In this document: positions 1-10,429 of the stretch, one piece after another
Layout of the letters: each line of letters begins with the position of its first letter
Numbering within the stretch: the stretch's first letter is position 1
Source of the DNA: Acipenser ruthenus
Taxonomy: Eukaryota; Chordata; Actinopteri; Acipenseriformes; Acipenseridae
Assembly: GCF_902713425.1 (NCBI RefSeq)
Contig: NC_081246.1
Location: forward strand, 3,913,001-3,977,000
Reading direction: 5' to 3'
Length of the DNA: 64,000 nucleotides
The notes under the pieces: model-generated
Seen by the model: only the letters and a program-made list of their open reading frames with translations
What the model was told of the DNA's origin: nothing
Databases searched by the model: none
Program-made: the position numbers and the translations under genes

Positions 1-198
1 TATCATCTGTAAACATTCACCATACTAAGAATGTACTTTATAATGTAAAGGCTTCAGAGCAGTGTTTAATATTGAGGGATCTGCGTCGTCTGTAGACATT
101 CACCAGAGTTCTCAGTTTTTATATTAAGCTGCTGTTTAAAAAGACTGGAATTTCTGAGTGTGGATGAATGAACACACACTCACATTCTGACTAAATTT
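1..198 (-). other. 3' flank / UTR of gene A
   Basis: This stretch lies just downstream of the gene A stop on the minus strand. It matches the sequence downstream of B (10560-10717) and E (38220-38379), so it belongs to the repeated gene unit. A minus-strand ATTAAA (plus TTTAAT at 65-70) is a possible variant poly(A) signal. No gene is seen. Confidence 0.5.
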
Positions 199-2031
199 TC
201 ACAACGTGCATTTGTGTCTTTTAAGAGAACTGGAAGCATTAAAAGACTTCCCACAGGGAGAGCAGTGATAAGGATTCTCTCCTGTGTGGAATAGCTGGTG
301 CATTGTCAAGCTGTACATCCATCTGAAACTCTTTCCACAATCATTACAGTGATGTGGTTTCTCTCCTGTGTGGATTCGCCGGTGAAGTTTCAGGGTTTGT
401 AACATCCTGAAACTCTTCCCACAATCAGCACAGACATGTTGTTTCTCTCCAGTGTGGATTCGTTGGTGCATTTTTAAGTTGCTTGACTGTCTGAAACTCT
501 TCCCACAGTCATTACAGCGATGTGGCTTCTCTCCTGTGTGAATTAACTGGTGGGTTTTAAGATATGCTAACTGACTGAAACTCTTCCCACATCTACTACA
601 TGGATGCCGTTTCTCTCCTGTGTGAATTCTCTGGTGAATTTTCAGGTTTTGTAAATCTCTGTAACTCTTCCCACACTCAGCACAGACATATGGTTTCTCT
701 CCTGTGTGGGTTCGCTGGTGTCTTTTCAATATGCTTAACTGATTGAAACTCTTCCCACAGTCAGCACAGACATGTGGTTTCTCTCCTGTGTGGATTCGCT
801 GGTGAAGTTTCAGGGTGTGTAACTGAGTAAAACTTTTACCACACTCAGCACAGACATATGGTTTCTCTCCTCTGTGGGTTCGCCTGTGTTTTGTCAAATA
901 CCCTGACTGATTGAAACTCTTCCCACAGTCAGTACAGATATATGGTTTGTCTCCTGTGTGGATTCGCTGGTGTCTTTGCAATGTGCTTGACCCACTGAAA
1001 CTCTTCCCACAGTCAGCACAGACATATTGATTCTCTCCAGTGTGGATTCGCTGGTGTCTTTTCAATGTGCTTGAATGATTGAAACTTTTACCACACTCAG
1101 CACAAACATATGGTTTCTCTCCAATGTGAATTCGCTGGTGTTTTGTCAAATAGCCTGACTGATTGAAACTCTTCCCACAGTCAGCACAGACATATGGTTT
1201 CTCTCCTGTGTGGATTCGCTGGTGTCTTTTCAAAGCGCTTGACTGACTGAAACTCTTCCCACAGTCAGCACAGACATGTGGTTTCTCTCCAGTGTGGATT
1301 TGTTGGTGAAGTTTCAGGTTTTGTGAGTGTATGAAACTCTTCCCACAGTCAGCACAGACATATGGCTTCTCTCCAGTGTGGATTCGCTGGTGTATCTGAA
1401 ATCTCCTTGACAGTCTGAAACTCTTCCCACAGTCATTACAGTGATGTGGCTTCTCTCCTGTGTGGATTTTCTGGTGTCTTTTCAAAGCGCTTGACAGACT
1501 GAACCTCTTCCCACAGTCAACACAGCTAAGAGAGCCCTGCAAGCTGTTTAAGGGGTTATAATTGAGAATAACCTTTTTAATATAGACTGATTCTAGTACA
1601 TGACTTTCCTCTTTAATATGGACTGATTCTAGTTCAGGACTCTCCTCTTTAATATGGACTGATTCTAGTTCAGGACTCTCCTCTTTAATATGAACTGATT
1701 CTAGCACAAGACACTCCTCTTTAATATGGACTGATTTTAGTGCAGGACTCTCCTCTTTAATATGGACTGATTCTAGTACAGGACTCTCCTCTTTAATATG
1801 GACTGATTCTAGTGCAGGACTCTCCTCTTTGATATGGACTGATTCTAGTACAGGGCTCTCCTCTTTAATATGGACTGATTCTAGTGCAGGACTCTCCTCT
1901 TTAATATGAACTGATTCTAGTGCAGGACTCTCCTCTTTAATATGGACTGATTCTAGTACAGTACTCTCCTCTTTAATATGGACTGATTCTAGTACAGGAC
2001 TCTCCTGTTTAACATGGACAGTCTCCATCAT
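199..2031 (-). CDS. Gene A: C2H2 zinc-finger protein with N-terminal SUMO-motif repeat array (610 aa)
   Basis: Likely a nuclear sequence-specific DNA-binding protein, probably a repressor. Residues 3-158 are 13 tandem 12-residue units of the form [12 protein letters not shown]; twelve contain a SUMO consensus (I/V-K-x-E). A short link follows, then fingers every 28 residues from Cys170: fifteen canonical C2H2 fingers with TGEKP-like linkers, and a sixteenth at 590-610 that ends His-Lys-Cys instead of His-x3-His. The start is the first of two adjacent ATGs. The frame is open upstream for 17 codons to a good acceptor (TTTCTTTAG, exon first base 2082), so an upstream coding exon is possible. No KRAB or SCAN domain is seen. 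The target is unknown. Zinc-finger identity is certain; repressor function is inferred from the SUMO motifs. Confidence 0.93.
   Translation of the reverse strand: MMETVHVKQESPVLESVHIKEESTVLESVHIKEESPALESVHIKEESPALESVHIKEESPVLESVHIKEESPALESVHIKEESPVLESVHIKEESPALKSVHIKEECLVLESVHIKEESPELESVHIKEESPELESVHIKEESHVLESVYIKKVILNYNPLNSLQGSLSCVDCGKRFSLSSALKRHQKIHTGEKPHHCNDCGKSFRLSRRFQIHQRIHTGEKPYVCADCGKSFIHSQNLKLHQQIHTGEKPHVCADCGKSFSQSSALKRHQRIHTGEKPYVCADCGKSFNQSGYLTKHQRIHIGEKPYVCAECGKSFNHSSTLKRHQRIHTGENQYVCADCGKSFSGSSTLQRHQRIHTGDKPYICTDCGKSFNQSGYLTKHRRTHRGEKPYVCAECGKSFTQLHTLKLHQRIHTGEKPHVCADCGKSFNQLSILKRHQRTHTGEKPYVCAECGKSYRDLQNLKIHQRIHTGEKRHPCSRCGKSFSQLAYLKTHQLIHTGEKPHRCNDCGKSFRQSSNLKMHQRIHTGEKQHVCADCGKSFRMLQTLKLHRRIHTGEKPHHCNDCGKSFRWMYSLTMHQLFHTGENPYHCSPCGKSFNASSSLKRHKCTL
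1545..2025 (-). repeat. 36-bp coding tandem repeat of gene A (13 units)
   Basis: In-frame 36-bp tandem repeat coding for [12 protein letters not shown] units. Sister genes have 11 (B), 15 (C), 12 (D), 19 (E), 5 plus 1 (F) and 12 (G) units, so the tract expands and contracts in whole units. Confidence 0.9.
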
Positions 2032-2082
2032 TGAATCTTCTCTTTCACAAGGATAATCCAGTTTTCTCTTCTGAACAAATTC

Positions 2083-2346
2083 CTAAAGAAAATATAAAAT
2101 TCAATCTGTTACAATGTCTTTGTTAAATTCTATGAACTTGCCTTATCAACTCCAGACTCCATTCATTACCATGTTCACAAATGTGCTGCACTGAGTGAGA
2201 TGAAGGAGATTTTCTATAACAAGGAGGAAGGAGAGATGGACCAAAATCACAGAAACAAAGACAGTTCTAAACAGAGAAATATTCAAACATGTATAAAAAG
2301 CACCCACACATGTAACCCCTCTCAGCAATGAGCTACTGCTACCACT
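2083..2346 (-). other. Conserved exon-proximal intron block of gene A
   Basis: Directly upstream of the zinc-finger exon. The stretch around 2140-2320 is nearly identical in all seven family genes (B 12735-12910, C 22800-22975, D 29540-29710, E 40435-40615, F 50570-50745, G 57580-57750), even in F and G where the rest of the intron differs. It contains a possible 44-nt exon: an acceptor (TTGTTATAG) near 2214 and a donor (ACATG then GTAATG) near 2170. Regulatory or exon status is unproven. Confidence 0.5.
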
Positions 2347-2417
2347 ACTACTACTAATAATAATAATAATAGTAATAATACACCTGTCAGTGACATCTAC
2401 GTCCCATCACCATATAC

Positions 2418-2483
<66 letters not shown>
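2347..2483. repeat. (AAT)n microsatellites
   Basis: Two AAT/ACT tracts, about 2340-2380 and 2417-2482, flank a short conserved spacer. Confidence 0.9.
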
Positions 2484-3050
2484 CCTGTAAAGCTTAATGA
2501 AGCATTGTAAAGCACAGAGCGGTCTGGTAAAGCATAATGAAGCATTGAAAAGCACAGAGAGGTCTGGTAAAGCATAGGGAAGCATTGTAAAGCACAGAGA
2601 GGTCTGGTAAAACATAGGGAAGCATTGTAAAACACAGAGAGGTGTGGTAAAGCATAGGGAGGCATTGTAAAGCACAGAGAGGTCTGGTAAAGCATAGGGA
2701 AGCTTTGTAAAGCACAGAGAGGTCTGGTAAATGATAGGGAAGCATTGTAAAGCACAGAGAGGTCTGGTAAAGCATAGGGAAACATTGTAAAGCACAGAGA
2801 GGTCTGGTAAAGCATAGGGAGGCATTGTAAAGCACAGAGAGGTCTGGTAAAGCATAGGGAGGCATTGTAAAGCACAGAGAGGTCTGGTAAAGCATAGGGA
2901 AGCATTGTAAAGCACAGAGAGGTCTGGTAAAGCATAGGGAAGCATTGTAAAGCACAGAGAGGTCTGGTAAAGCATAGGGAAGCATTGTAAAGCACAGAGA
3001 GGTCTGGTAAAGCATAGGGAAGCATTGTAAAGCACAGAGAGGTCTGGTAA
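2484..3050. repeat. 40-bp minisatellite, about 14 copies
   Basis: Tandem 40-bp unit starting TAAAGCATAGGGAAGCATTG and ending AGAGAGGTCTGG. All three minus frames stay open because three units equal 40 codons without stops. This gives long repetitive ORFs that are not credible proteins. Related arrays lie in the introns of B, C, D and E. Confidence 0.93.
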
Positions 3051-3773
3051 AGAATATTACATAACAAAAGATGATCACTCAATCTCAACTCTCCTGTAGG
3101 TATACCTATCGTAAGTATAGCCAATATCCTAAGCCTTGCATATAAAAAAAACACAGTTTACTGCAGCATATATCTTTAGACAAAATATAAGAGTCGGCTA
3201 GTTTAACGAGTACAAGATAACTGATCAATATTCCCTCTCGTTCAGGCCAGACAGGAGTTTGTAGACGTGGCAGTCGGGTTCGAGAGCTCACTGTATGGTA
3301 CCCCGTTTCAGTTTATATATCAGGGGCGTGTAATTCAGATCCCCCGATGCCCGCCCGGGACAACAAGTTTTGCCATCATTCTTTTCCCGTTGGACAAATA
3401 CTCTTTATTTATTTTTCCTGTGTTTGTTCTGCTGCTAGAAAAACACTCTGGTAGATCTCTAGAGAGCCACGCAAGTTTCTGAAAACCCTGACTTGCAGAA
3501 GTCTTGCACATACATACAAACATTTAGAACGTGTGTACCTCCCATCCTCTAACTTCTGATTGGCTAGCTGTGGAAAAGGATGATCTTTCATTTAGCAGGA
3601 AATGGCTAAGCTTTTAAACTTCTTCGTGAACTTAAGGTATTATTTACGCCTTTTGTAAATTAGCAAATCAGTCGCACTGCTTTCTTAATACATGAACCTG
3701 ACATTTAAATGCATCAATCTAGTAAAGTTACTAAAAAAAACATAGTCACTAAGCATTAGGTTATTAGAAAGAG
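3051..3773. other. Conserved intronic block, no gene recognised
   Basis: About 720 bp shared with 13711-14430 (B), 23371-24090 (C) and 30151-30873 (D) at high identity. It contains short ORFs on both strands that match no family I recognise. It is absent from F and G and deleted in E. Confidence 0.5.
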
Positions 3774-4014
3774 GGGGGCAGCAGTGTGGAGTAGTGGTTA
3801 GGGCTCTGGACTCTTGACCGGAGGGTCGTTGGTTCAATCCCAGGTGGGGGACAGTGCTGCTGTACCCTTGAGCAAGGTACTTTACCTAGATTGCTCCAGT
3901 AAAAACCCAACTGTATAAATGGGGAATTGTATGTAAAAATAATGTGTAAAAAATAATGTAATTGTATGTAAAAAAAATAATGTGATATCTTGTAACAATT
4001 GTAAGTCTGCTAAG
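3774..4014 (+). mobile_element. tRNA-derived SINE (type 1)
   Basis: Has a pol III-like A box region (GTGGAGTAGTGGTTAGGGCT) and B box (GGTTCAATCCC), a central part, and a diverged 3' tail ending TGTAAGTCTGCTAAG. This is the uninterrupted version of the SINE that carries a LINE insertion in B, C and D. Confidence 0.85.
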
Positions 4015-4552
4015 ATTTGTGGTCAAGTGTGTACTTGTTGGGATCCTAAGTTTACTGTTTTATTTCAAGACAAACTTGAAACTTTTTTCTTTCTTTTTCT
4101 TGTAAACGTAGTCTGCCATTTACCATATTTTTTTAGATTTTAATGCTACTTTGGAATAAATAAATAAATAATGCTTTTGTACGTGATTTGAACAGAATCG
4201 ATATTAGTTGCTTATTGTACCTTCACAATCCATTGATTGTGAAACTATTAAAACATGAAGACTGACAAGTATGTTTATAATGCTAGAAATAAAATGCTTA
4301 TACATGAGATCATCTGTACAGCATCTTTTTAAAATAAAATACAGGCTGTCACTCTCATGGCAACGTGTTTATGTATTAATGAATGAATGTGTTTTTCACT
4401 GCATGGAAAGAATGTTGCCCTACCTAAAAATGTCTTCTGCCGTGACTTAGAAGACCGATCTGAAACCCGGCATATACAATGAATTCAGGAAACGATATTT
4501 GCATTGCACAATTAATTAATATGGGACAGACTAAAACGAATGACAAAACCCA
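4015..4552. other. Intronic sequence, no gene seen
   Basis: AT-rich sequence repeated in B (15319-15745), C (24999-25539) and D (31776-32321). No coding, RNA or transposon signal is recognised. Confidence 0.4.
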
Positions 4553-5102
4553 GTGTCCACTGACTATAATGGGGAATGAAATGCCCATTGACTATAATGG
4601 GGAATGAAATGTCTATTGACTATAATGGGGAATGAAATGCCCATTGACTATAATGGGGAAATGAAATTCCCATTGACTATAATGGGGAATGAAATGCCCA
4701 TTGACTATAATGGGGAATGAAATGCCCATTGACTATAATGGGGAATGAAATGCCTATTGACTATAATGGGGAATGGAATGCCCATTGACTATAATGGGGA
4801 ATGAAATGCCCATTGACTATAATGGGGAATGAAATGCCCATTGACTATAATGGGGAAATGAAATTCCCATTGACTATAATGGGGAATGAAATGCCCATTG
4901 ACTATAATGGGGAATGAAATGCCCATTGACTATAATGGGGAAATGAAATTCCCATTGACTATAATGGGGAATGAAATGCCCATTGACTATAATGGGGAAA
5001 TGAAATGCCCATTGACTATAATGGAGAATGAAATGCCCATTGACTATAATGGGGAATGAAATGCCCATTGACTATAATGGAGAATGAAATACCCACTGAC
5101 TA
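4553..5102. repeat. 28-bp minisatellite, about 19 copies
   Basis: Tandem unit CCATTGACTATAATGGGGAA followed by TGAAATGC, 28 bp, with some 29-bp variants carrying an extra A. Also in C (25540-25975) and D (32322-32757) with about 15 copies; absent in B, E, F and G. Confidence 0.93.
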
Positions 5103-5194
5103 GAAGATTGACAGCCTATATCCCAAACAGGAATCTTCAAATCCCGAATATTGTTTCTTGAAAATAAACCCATGTACAAAATAAAAGTGGAATT

Positions 5195-5428
5195 TTATTT
5201 TATTTATTTATTTCTTAGCAGACGCCCTTATCCAGGGCGACTTACAATTGTTACAAGATATCACATTATTTTTACATACAATTCCCCATTTATACAGTTG
5301 GGTTTTTACTGGAGCAATCTAGGTAAAGTACCTTGCTCAAGGGTACAGCAGCAGTGTCCCCTACTAGGGATTGAACCCACGACCCTCCGGTCAAGAGTCC
5401 AGAGCCCTGACCACTACTCCACACTGCA
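5195..5428 (-). mobile_element. tRNA-derived SINE (type 1), near full length
   Basis: Reverse-oriented copy. The plus strand shows the tail first (TTAGCAGACGCCCTTATCCA), then the body, then the B box and A box complement ending ACTACTCCACACTGC. Confidence 0.88.
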
Positions 5429-5818
5429 TGACATGGAATGACAGGCTGGGAATATCACATGCATGTTTTTTGTAAAAAGATAATTTATAGGGTAATTCTG
5501 TGTCAAATGAAATATAATGTCACCCACACATCTCAGATTTGTTATTAGCTTTTAAAAGCACTGTGGGTGTTTTTTCACTTCATCGGCTGACCCACCCCTT
5601 TTATTTGTTTTTATTTGGGTGTGTACCTGTTAAACTAGGAACCTGGGTGATTTCGTCTGGTTTCACGGACCGTGATTACCACTAATCGTGGACTACCTAA
5701 CGTCAATACAGGTAAACCGGTACAGAGTACTAAAAAATGCATGGAGTAAATTAATGCATAATGATCTTACTACTAAAATTAATCTTCACGCTGCTAATGT
5801 CTTACAATGTTGTGCTTA
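5429..5818. other. Intronic sequence, no gene seen
   Basis: Shared with 33080-33470 near D. The last 120 bp, with the ATT repeat, also occurs at 43930-44060 near E. No gene features recognised. Confidence 0.4.
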
Positions 5819-5828
5819 TTATTATTAC

Positions 5829-5880
<52 letters not shown>

Positions 5881-5901
5881 ATTATTATTATTATTATTAT
5901 T
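5819..5901. repeat. (ATT)n microsatellite
   Basis: Long ATT tract next to the THAP exon. In B the corresponding tract abuts the remaining stub of that exon. Confidence 0.9.
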
Positions 5902-5961
5902 TTAAGTATAAGTTATAATTGTGTATTACTTTAATTTATACTGTAAGTATAACTATGTTAC

Positions 5962-6164
5962 CATTAATAAAATGTTCGCTGCAGGTGGTCCTTGAGTCTG
6001 GTGGACTCCATTTAGACTCTTCTTCATGCTGCCGATGAAAGCAGAAAGCCACTTTTCCCTTCTATCTGGACTTAAACGCCTCTTCGGGCGTTCAAAAAAT
6101 GACAGCCGCTTGTCTTTCATGTCGACGTGGTTGTGGAATCCAACAACCACACAACTCCTCGACA
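5962..6164 (-). pseudogene. THAP-domain exon, gene A unit (broken)
   Basis: The minus strand shows acceptor TTTTTAACACAG, then a frame reading SRSCVVVGFHNH, then KDKRLSFFERPKRR and EKWLSA. That is the start of a THAP zinc domain (C-x4-C, Pro, Trp). The second zinc cysteine is Phe here. One base is missing after EKWLSA relative to the copy at 44174-44377, so the CSEHF part is out of frame. The donor GGTAAC at the end (5957-5962) is kept. Upstream exon 1 ends in A, so splicing would form an ATG. Probably no longer makes a working THAP domain. Confidence 0.75.
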
Positions 6165-6959
6165 CTGTGTTAAAAATATATGTGCTAGCAACTCTTCAAT
6201 CGATAAAGGAAACCGCGTCTGTTTTGGTTTGTTTTCAGAGGCTCCGAGGTTGCTGTGCAGTTACTGGCTGCGTTCACGAGACGCAGACTTTGCTAAGTTA
6301 AAAGTCCGCGCAGCTTCTCAAGAGGTACTGCGCTGGAGCAGCCGCGGATCAAAACAATAGACGAGCGCTGGCTGACAAAGAAGCGTGTAGGAAACCAGAT
6401 ACAATCCTCACTCCATGTGCTACTGCCACCGAGTCAGGGGGTGTGAATCACCTTCCAGTCAGGTCATTAATTATCTTATGAATGATTTGTAATACAAAAT
6501 GATTTGACTCTTTTTCCACACAGTTATTATACTTTTCAAATATTCAGATATTTATTCTAAAGGTTTAAACATGTAAAATAATGCTAAACGGTTGAAATGA
6601 ACCTGAACCCGCGGTGTTATTTTCAGCAGGTGTAATTGGTTATTGATGAAAGGCTCTCAGGGACAGGGAATAACCTACTTTGAATTAAGGAGAATAAACC
6701 AGCTTTAATAGCAGGTAGCTGAAGTGAGATATGTGATCATATGTGCAAGTATTTGAACTATTTGTGTCCCAGATCAAAATACAGTACTGTCTAACAACTG
6801 TCTAATTTAAACATGTATATGATCTCTTTATAGCAGGGACTGTTTATACTATACATTTTCTAATCATGCTGTAAATTATGAAGCTGGTGGAGCACAAAGG
6901 GATCTTCGATTGCATCCACTTCTGTGATTAGAATTTCTCTCAACACCACCTCCGTTTTG
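6165..6959. other. Intron 1, no gene seen
   Basis: Between exon 1 and the THAP exon. Largely repeated at 33793-34590; partly present in B (16868-17290); about 850 bp of intron 1 is deleted in E. No gene recognised. Confidence 0.4.
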
Positions 6960-7330
6960 GTTCTGCTCAGAACTGTTGTTCATCTACCAAAGCTGTCCAC
7001 GCTGCGTCTGCGCAGACCGTGACGTCACGCGCAAACTCCCGTCTGCAATCTAGCTGGCAAAAAAGTGTCGTGAACGCGCTCACTATGTGCGTGCGCGCCA
7101 AGTTGCCCGGATGTCCGCGCAAACCTGCAGGCACGCACGCACGCGCTGCTGTTACGCGGCTCACGCAGACAACAGCGCGAGAAAACAACACGCGATTTGA
7201 GAAGATGTTCAAACACTGTAGAGTCTGAAGCGGAGCGGAGCGCAACCTGACCCTGGAAATAACATGAGGCGGTGATGCGGGGGAACTGTCCCGAGCAGCG
7301 CCGAGGGCTGGAGCGGTTACTTGTTTTTAA
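6960..7330. promoter_or_regulatory. CpG-rich block with CRE, gene A unit
   Basis: GC- and CpG-rich against an AT-rich background. Contains a perfect CRE palindrome TGACGTCA at 7020-7027 and an NRF1-like CTGCGCAG just before it. Repeated at 34588-34960 and, shorter, at 17330-17660. It lies in intron 1 relative to the proposed exon 1, so it may be a second start region or an enhancer. Confidence 0.55.
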
Positions 7331-7527
7331 AAATGTCAAAATGTTCCGAATTAATAGACCAGAAATGTGGGCCTGGGCCTGTGTGTGTATGTAGATATAC
7401 AATTGTTATTTTCGACCACTTTCTTAAAATAGTTTTACATGAAACACGTTGTTTTCAATACAACTAATCAAAGCTAAGCGTACCGGTTAACAAATGGAAT
7501 CAAATTAATTCATATTTAAAAACTTAC

Positions 7528-7690
7528 TCGTTAATTCAGTCACTCCAGCCTCCTCTCTCTCCTTCAGGGAAAAATATTGTGAGGGACCGAAGCGAAAACA
7601 AACCCGCCCCCTCTCTCGCCTGCCATTGGCTGTGGGGTCACTCTGAACCGAGGAATCCTCCGGTGATTGGCTCTCGTAACCAATGAGGGA
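7528..7690 (-). promoter_or_regulatory. Promoter and non-coding exon 1, gene A
   Basis: On the minus strand there are CCAAT boxes (plus ATTGG at 7625-7629 and 7666-7670) and a GC box (plus CCCGCCCCC about 7603-7611). A purine-rich leader follows, ending AATTAACGA before the donor GTAAGT (plus ACTTAC 7522-7527). Exon 1 therefore ends at 7528. The same layout recurs in B, D, E, F and G. The exact start site is unknown. Confidence 0.6.
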
Positions 7691-7757
7691 TCAGCTCTGT
7701 GGCAGTTTACCGTATAATCAAGACAACAGGCGCATTTTATACTCGGGTACCGTTCAG

Positions 7758-7758
<1 letters not shown>

Positions 7759-7791
<33 letters not shown>
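7759..7791. repeat. (ATT)n microsatellite
   Basis: ATT tract between the gene A promoter and the 3' flank of B. Longer or shorter in sister units (35387-35412, 45157-45216). Confidence 0.85.
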
Positions 7792-7793
<2 letters not shown>

Positions 7794-7952
7794 ATGTGGT
7801 GATGTATATGAAAATAGGAGATTATCGTTGTATTGATTATATAGAAAATTGATAAAAGTTACCAGCTGATCTGTCAGTTTATAAAATGGCAAGGAAATGC
7901 CGGTTCATTTGTAAAGTTACAAATTGCTAATAATACCTTTTATAACTTATGT

Positions 7953-7957
<5 letters not shown>

Positions 7958-7991
<34 letters not shown>
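7958..7991. repeat. (CA)n microsatellite
   Basis: Dinucleotide tract; the sister copy at 35577-35625 is longer. Confidence 0.9.
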
Positions 7992-7994
<3 letters not shown>

Positions 7995-8538
7995 TTACTA
8001 CACTCATTTCAACTGGATACCGTTTGGAGATTTAATAATCTCTCTCCCATTGAAATGAATAACACACCTCTCCCTGCTATTCTCACATGTCCCAGTAGAT
8101 GGCGCCAGGCCTCCACGCAAGTACTGGCTGCAGGAAAACGACACAGCGCCGGTGTAACAAATCTGTGTGCAGTTATACAGTAAATGTGTGCATGTTTATG
8201 GAGCTATAATATTTATCATTAATACTTCAATATCCTAGGCCACCCCCTGCTATGTTAAAAATATACAAACATATTAGTTAATATTAATGTCTTATTAGAC
8301 AGGACGAGACCTCCATTACGTGATTCATATTTAAATATAAAAATAGGATTTTAGTCCTTCACAAATTTCATACTTCTTATAAATTATATTTAAAATCCAA
8401 TTATTCGATTTTTGAAATGTATCAAGAAATATGAACAAAATAGAAAATAAATACAGACAGTTATAAAAATATGCTTTTTAGTTTCAATATCGAGAGGTTA
8501 ACCAGTCAAATAACTAAGTCAATAAACTAACATTAAAA

Positions 8539-8582
<44 letters not shown>
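8539..8582. repeat. (AT)n microsatellite
   Basis: Pure TA tract directly beside the SINE type 2; also at 36173-36221. Confidence 0.9.
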
Positions 8583-8586
<4 letters not shown>

Positions 8587-8800
8587 TTTATTTAGCAGAC
8601 ACCTTTATCCAAGGCGACTTATAGAGACTAGGGCGTGTGAACTATGCATCAGCTACAGAGTCACTTACAACTACGTCTCACCCGAAAGACGGAGCACAAG
8701 GAGGTTAAGTGACTTGCTCAGGGTCACACAATGAGTCAGTGGCTGAGGTGGGATTTGAACCGGGGACCTCCTGGTTATAAGCCCGTTTCTTTAACCACAC
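8583..8800 (-). mobile_element. tRNA-derived SINE (type 2)
   Basis: Reverse copy. The tail complement TTTAGCAGACACCTTTATCC is first, then a central part with GTGACTTGCTCAGGGTCACA, then a B-box-like TTTGAACC and an acceptor-stem-side region. Distinct from type 1 but with a similar L2-type tail. Confidence 0.85.
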
Positions 8801-10429
8801 ACACGTGTCTCAGGATCCCAGATCAATCATAAATGCTTACTGTAGTACTCATAATAGGCAAAAAGAAACTCAACCCATAAAAATGATTACATTTATTAAG
8901 ACTCACAAAAGTAATAAGAATATAAAAGTTATAATACAGAAGTTAGAAATCAAGGTATCAGAATTATAAGTATAGCAGGAATAAAACATTGAAACACATA
9001 TTTTCATGAGCACGCTGTCTTCAGTGTGTTTCCGTACACGCAGGATTCACGCACATTACACACAGTGACGGGGAGAAGCAGCGTCTGTTGTGTGGGTTCG
9101 AATGAAGACGCCATTTTTGTTTCAACAAGTTCAGTTCGGAAGCAGTTTCAATTGCATTTAGTATGAAGCTGTAATCTAGAGTTACTTCAGAACTTGTAGA
9201 TCAACTCAATCAATGTTTAATCTCACAAAGTGTTATTCTGTATTCAATGTTTTTACTTGTGGTTTGCATGTAGACTTTTCTACACAAACATAGTATTTTA
9301 CTGAATCTTAATGTCTTTCAAATGTAGTACTTATTCTGGAGATGTGGTTCTTGTTGAAAAACAAAGGGTGTAGCGGTGAGGAGTCTTCTTCAGGATGAAG
9401 ATATGTACGATGCTTGAATGGGTCCCCATTGCAAGCGAAGGCTCAATGGTTACTTCATGGCAAAATGAGTCTGAATCCAAGAGAACGAGTTCATGCATGT
9501 TTTGATTTAAATATAGAGCCCAAAGAGGAGTATACTTTGGAGATCCAATCACTTCCGGGTAAAACAGGAAGCTAATCCCTGACCGAAATCAGTCCTTTCA
9601 TTGGCCTACAAAGTTTGAATGAACACAGGGAGCAACCCTCCTCCATGGAGAGAGAGAGAGAGAGAACAGGATTCGTAACATTTATAGAACAAAACTTCAT
9701 TTTGTGACAGCTAGTTAAATTGATCATAGAAGGATACTAATGTTAAACATGTTATACAATAAGTAAAGTAAAATAATGTAAGAATTACTTTCAATTTAAA
9801 CTTCATTAAAACACAATAAACATTTTAATATATTAGGAAACCACAACATTTGTTATTAAAATGATTCAGAAACCCATTTAAATCAGGTATGTTATTACTT
9901 ATTTGTTACGTTTCAATCTGATAGTTTCAGTAAATCTAAAACCCTGAGATTGTTCCACAAGTTAATATTACACCCTCGTGAAGGCCTGTTTATCAATTAA
10001 CTTTTAGAATGAGATAATTAGGAATTTCTATTCACTTAAACATTCCATGTTTCACCGTAACAATCCATATAATGGGTAAAGTCATGGCACCTCGTATCCA
10101 CCAGGTGTCGCACTTCTTAACCCTTTATAGCAAGAAAGTTGTATCCTAGCTTTCAGACAGACTTTCTTAATTAACAGATAAGAATCAGCTCTCTTTGTTT
10201 AGACCAGACTGGCAGGTAATCTGAACTGAAACCAATTTAAATCTTTACGACCCTCTGTTACTAATATCCAGTCCTTTGAAGCAGATCTTGAATGTTATGG
10301 GAGAAGGTTGGGGGAAGACACACTTAATTAACATCACAGCATCTTAAGCCTCACAGTTTAAGATTTGAAATGTCATTTTACAAAGACAATTCAATTACAA
10401 CTATGAATTTCTCCCACACCATATACCTT
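8801..10429 (-). other. 3' flank of gene B
   Basis: About 1.6 kb of sequence downstream of gene B that recurs beyond C, D, E and F. It includes a GA microsatellite (9650-9664) and a conserved stretch around 10080-10380. Short ORFs here (for example 9331-9552) lack family similarity or consistent conservation. Confidence 0.45.

Noticed and set aside
2387-3154. Long minus ORFs of 194 to 265 residues rich in LCFTMLPYALPDLSV-type repeats, also near 13.0-13.8, 23.1-23.4, 29.8-30.2 and 42.4-43.0 kb
   Set aside because: They are translations of the 40-bp minisatellite in all three frames plus runs from AAT microsatellites. There is no start context, domain or frame preference.
3267-3482. Plus ORF starting MAVGFESSLYG, repeated near 23.6 and 30.4 kb
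   Set aside because: Present only through duplication of the intronic block, and interrupted in B. It matches no family I know. I considered a retroelement origin but saw no LTR ends or protein motif to support one.
3800-3850. tRNA gene suggested by A and B box sequences
   Set aside because: The boxes belong to SINE heads. The body and tail continue as a retroposon and no cloverleaf with an anticodon arm was found.
4553-5102. CRISPR-like regular repeats
   Set aside because: Units are directly adjacent with no unique spacers, and the DNA is eukaryotic. They are minisatellites.
2082-6164. Direct THAP to zinc-finger fusion by splicing the two known exons together
   Set aside because: The THAP exon ends in phase 1 and the zinc-finger exon starts in phase 0. 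The joined frame meets a stop within about 13 codons, so a simple two-exon fusion does not work without another exon.
9331-9552. 73-residue minus ORF repeated at 36969-37190
   Set aside because: The two are copies from one segmental duplication. The matching stretches in the flanks of C and D do not keep the frame, and no domain is recognised.
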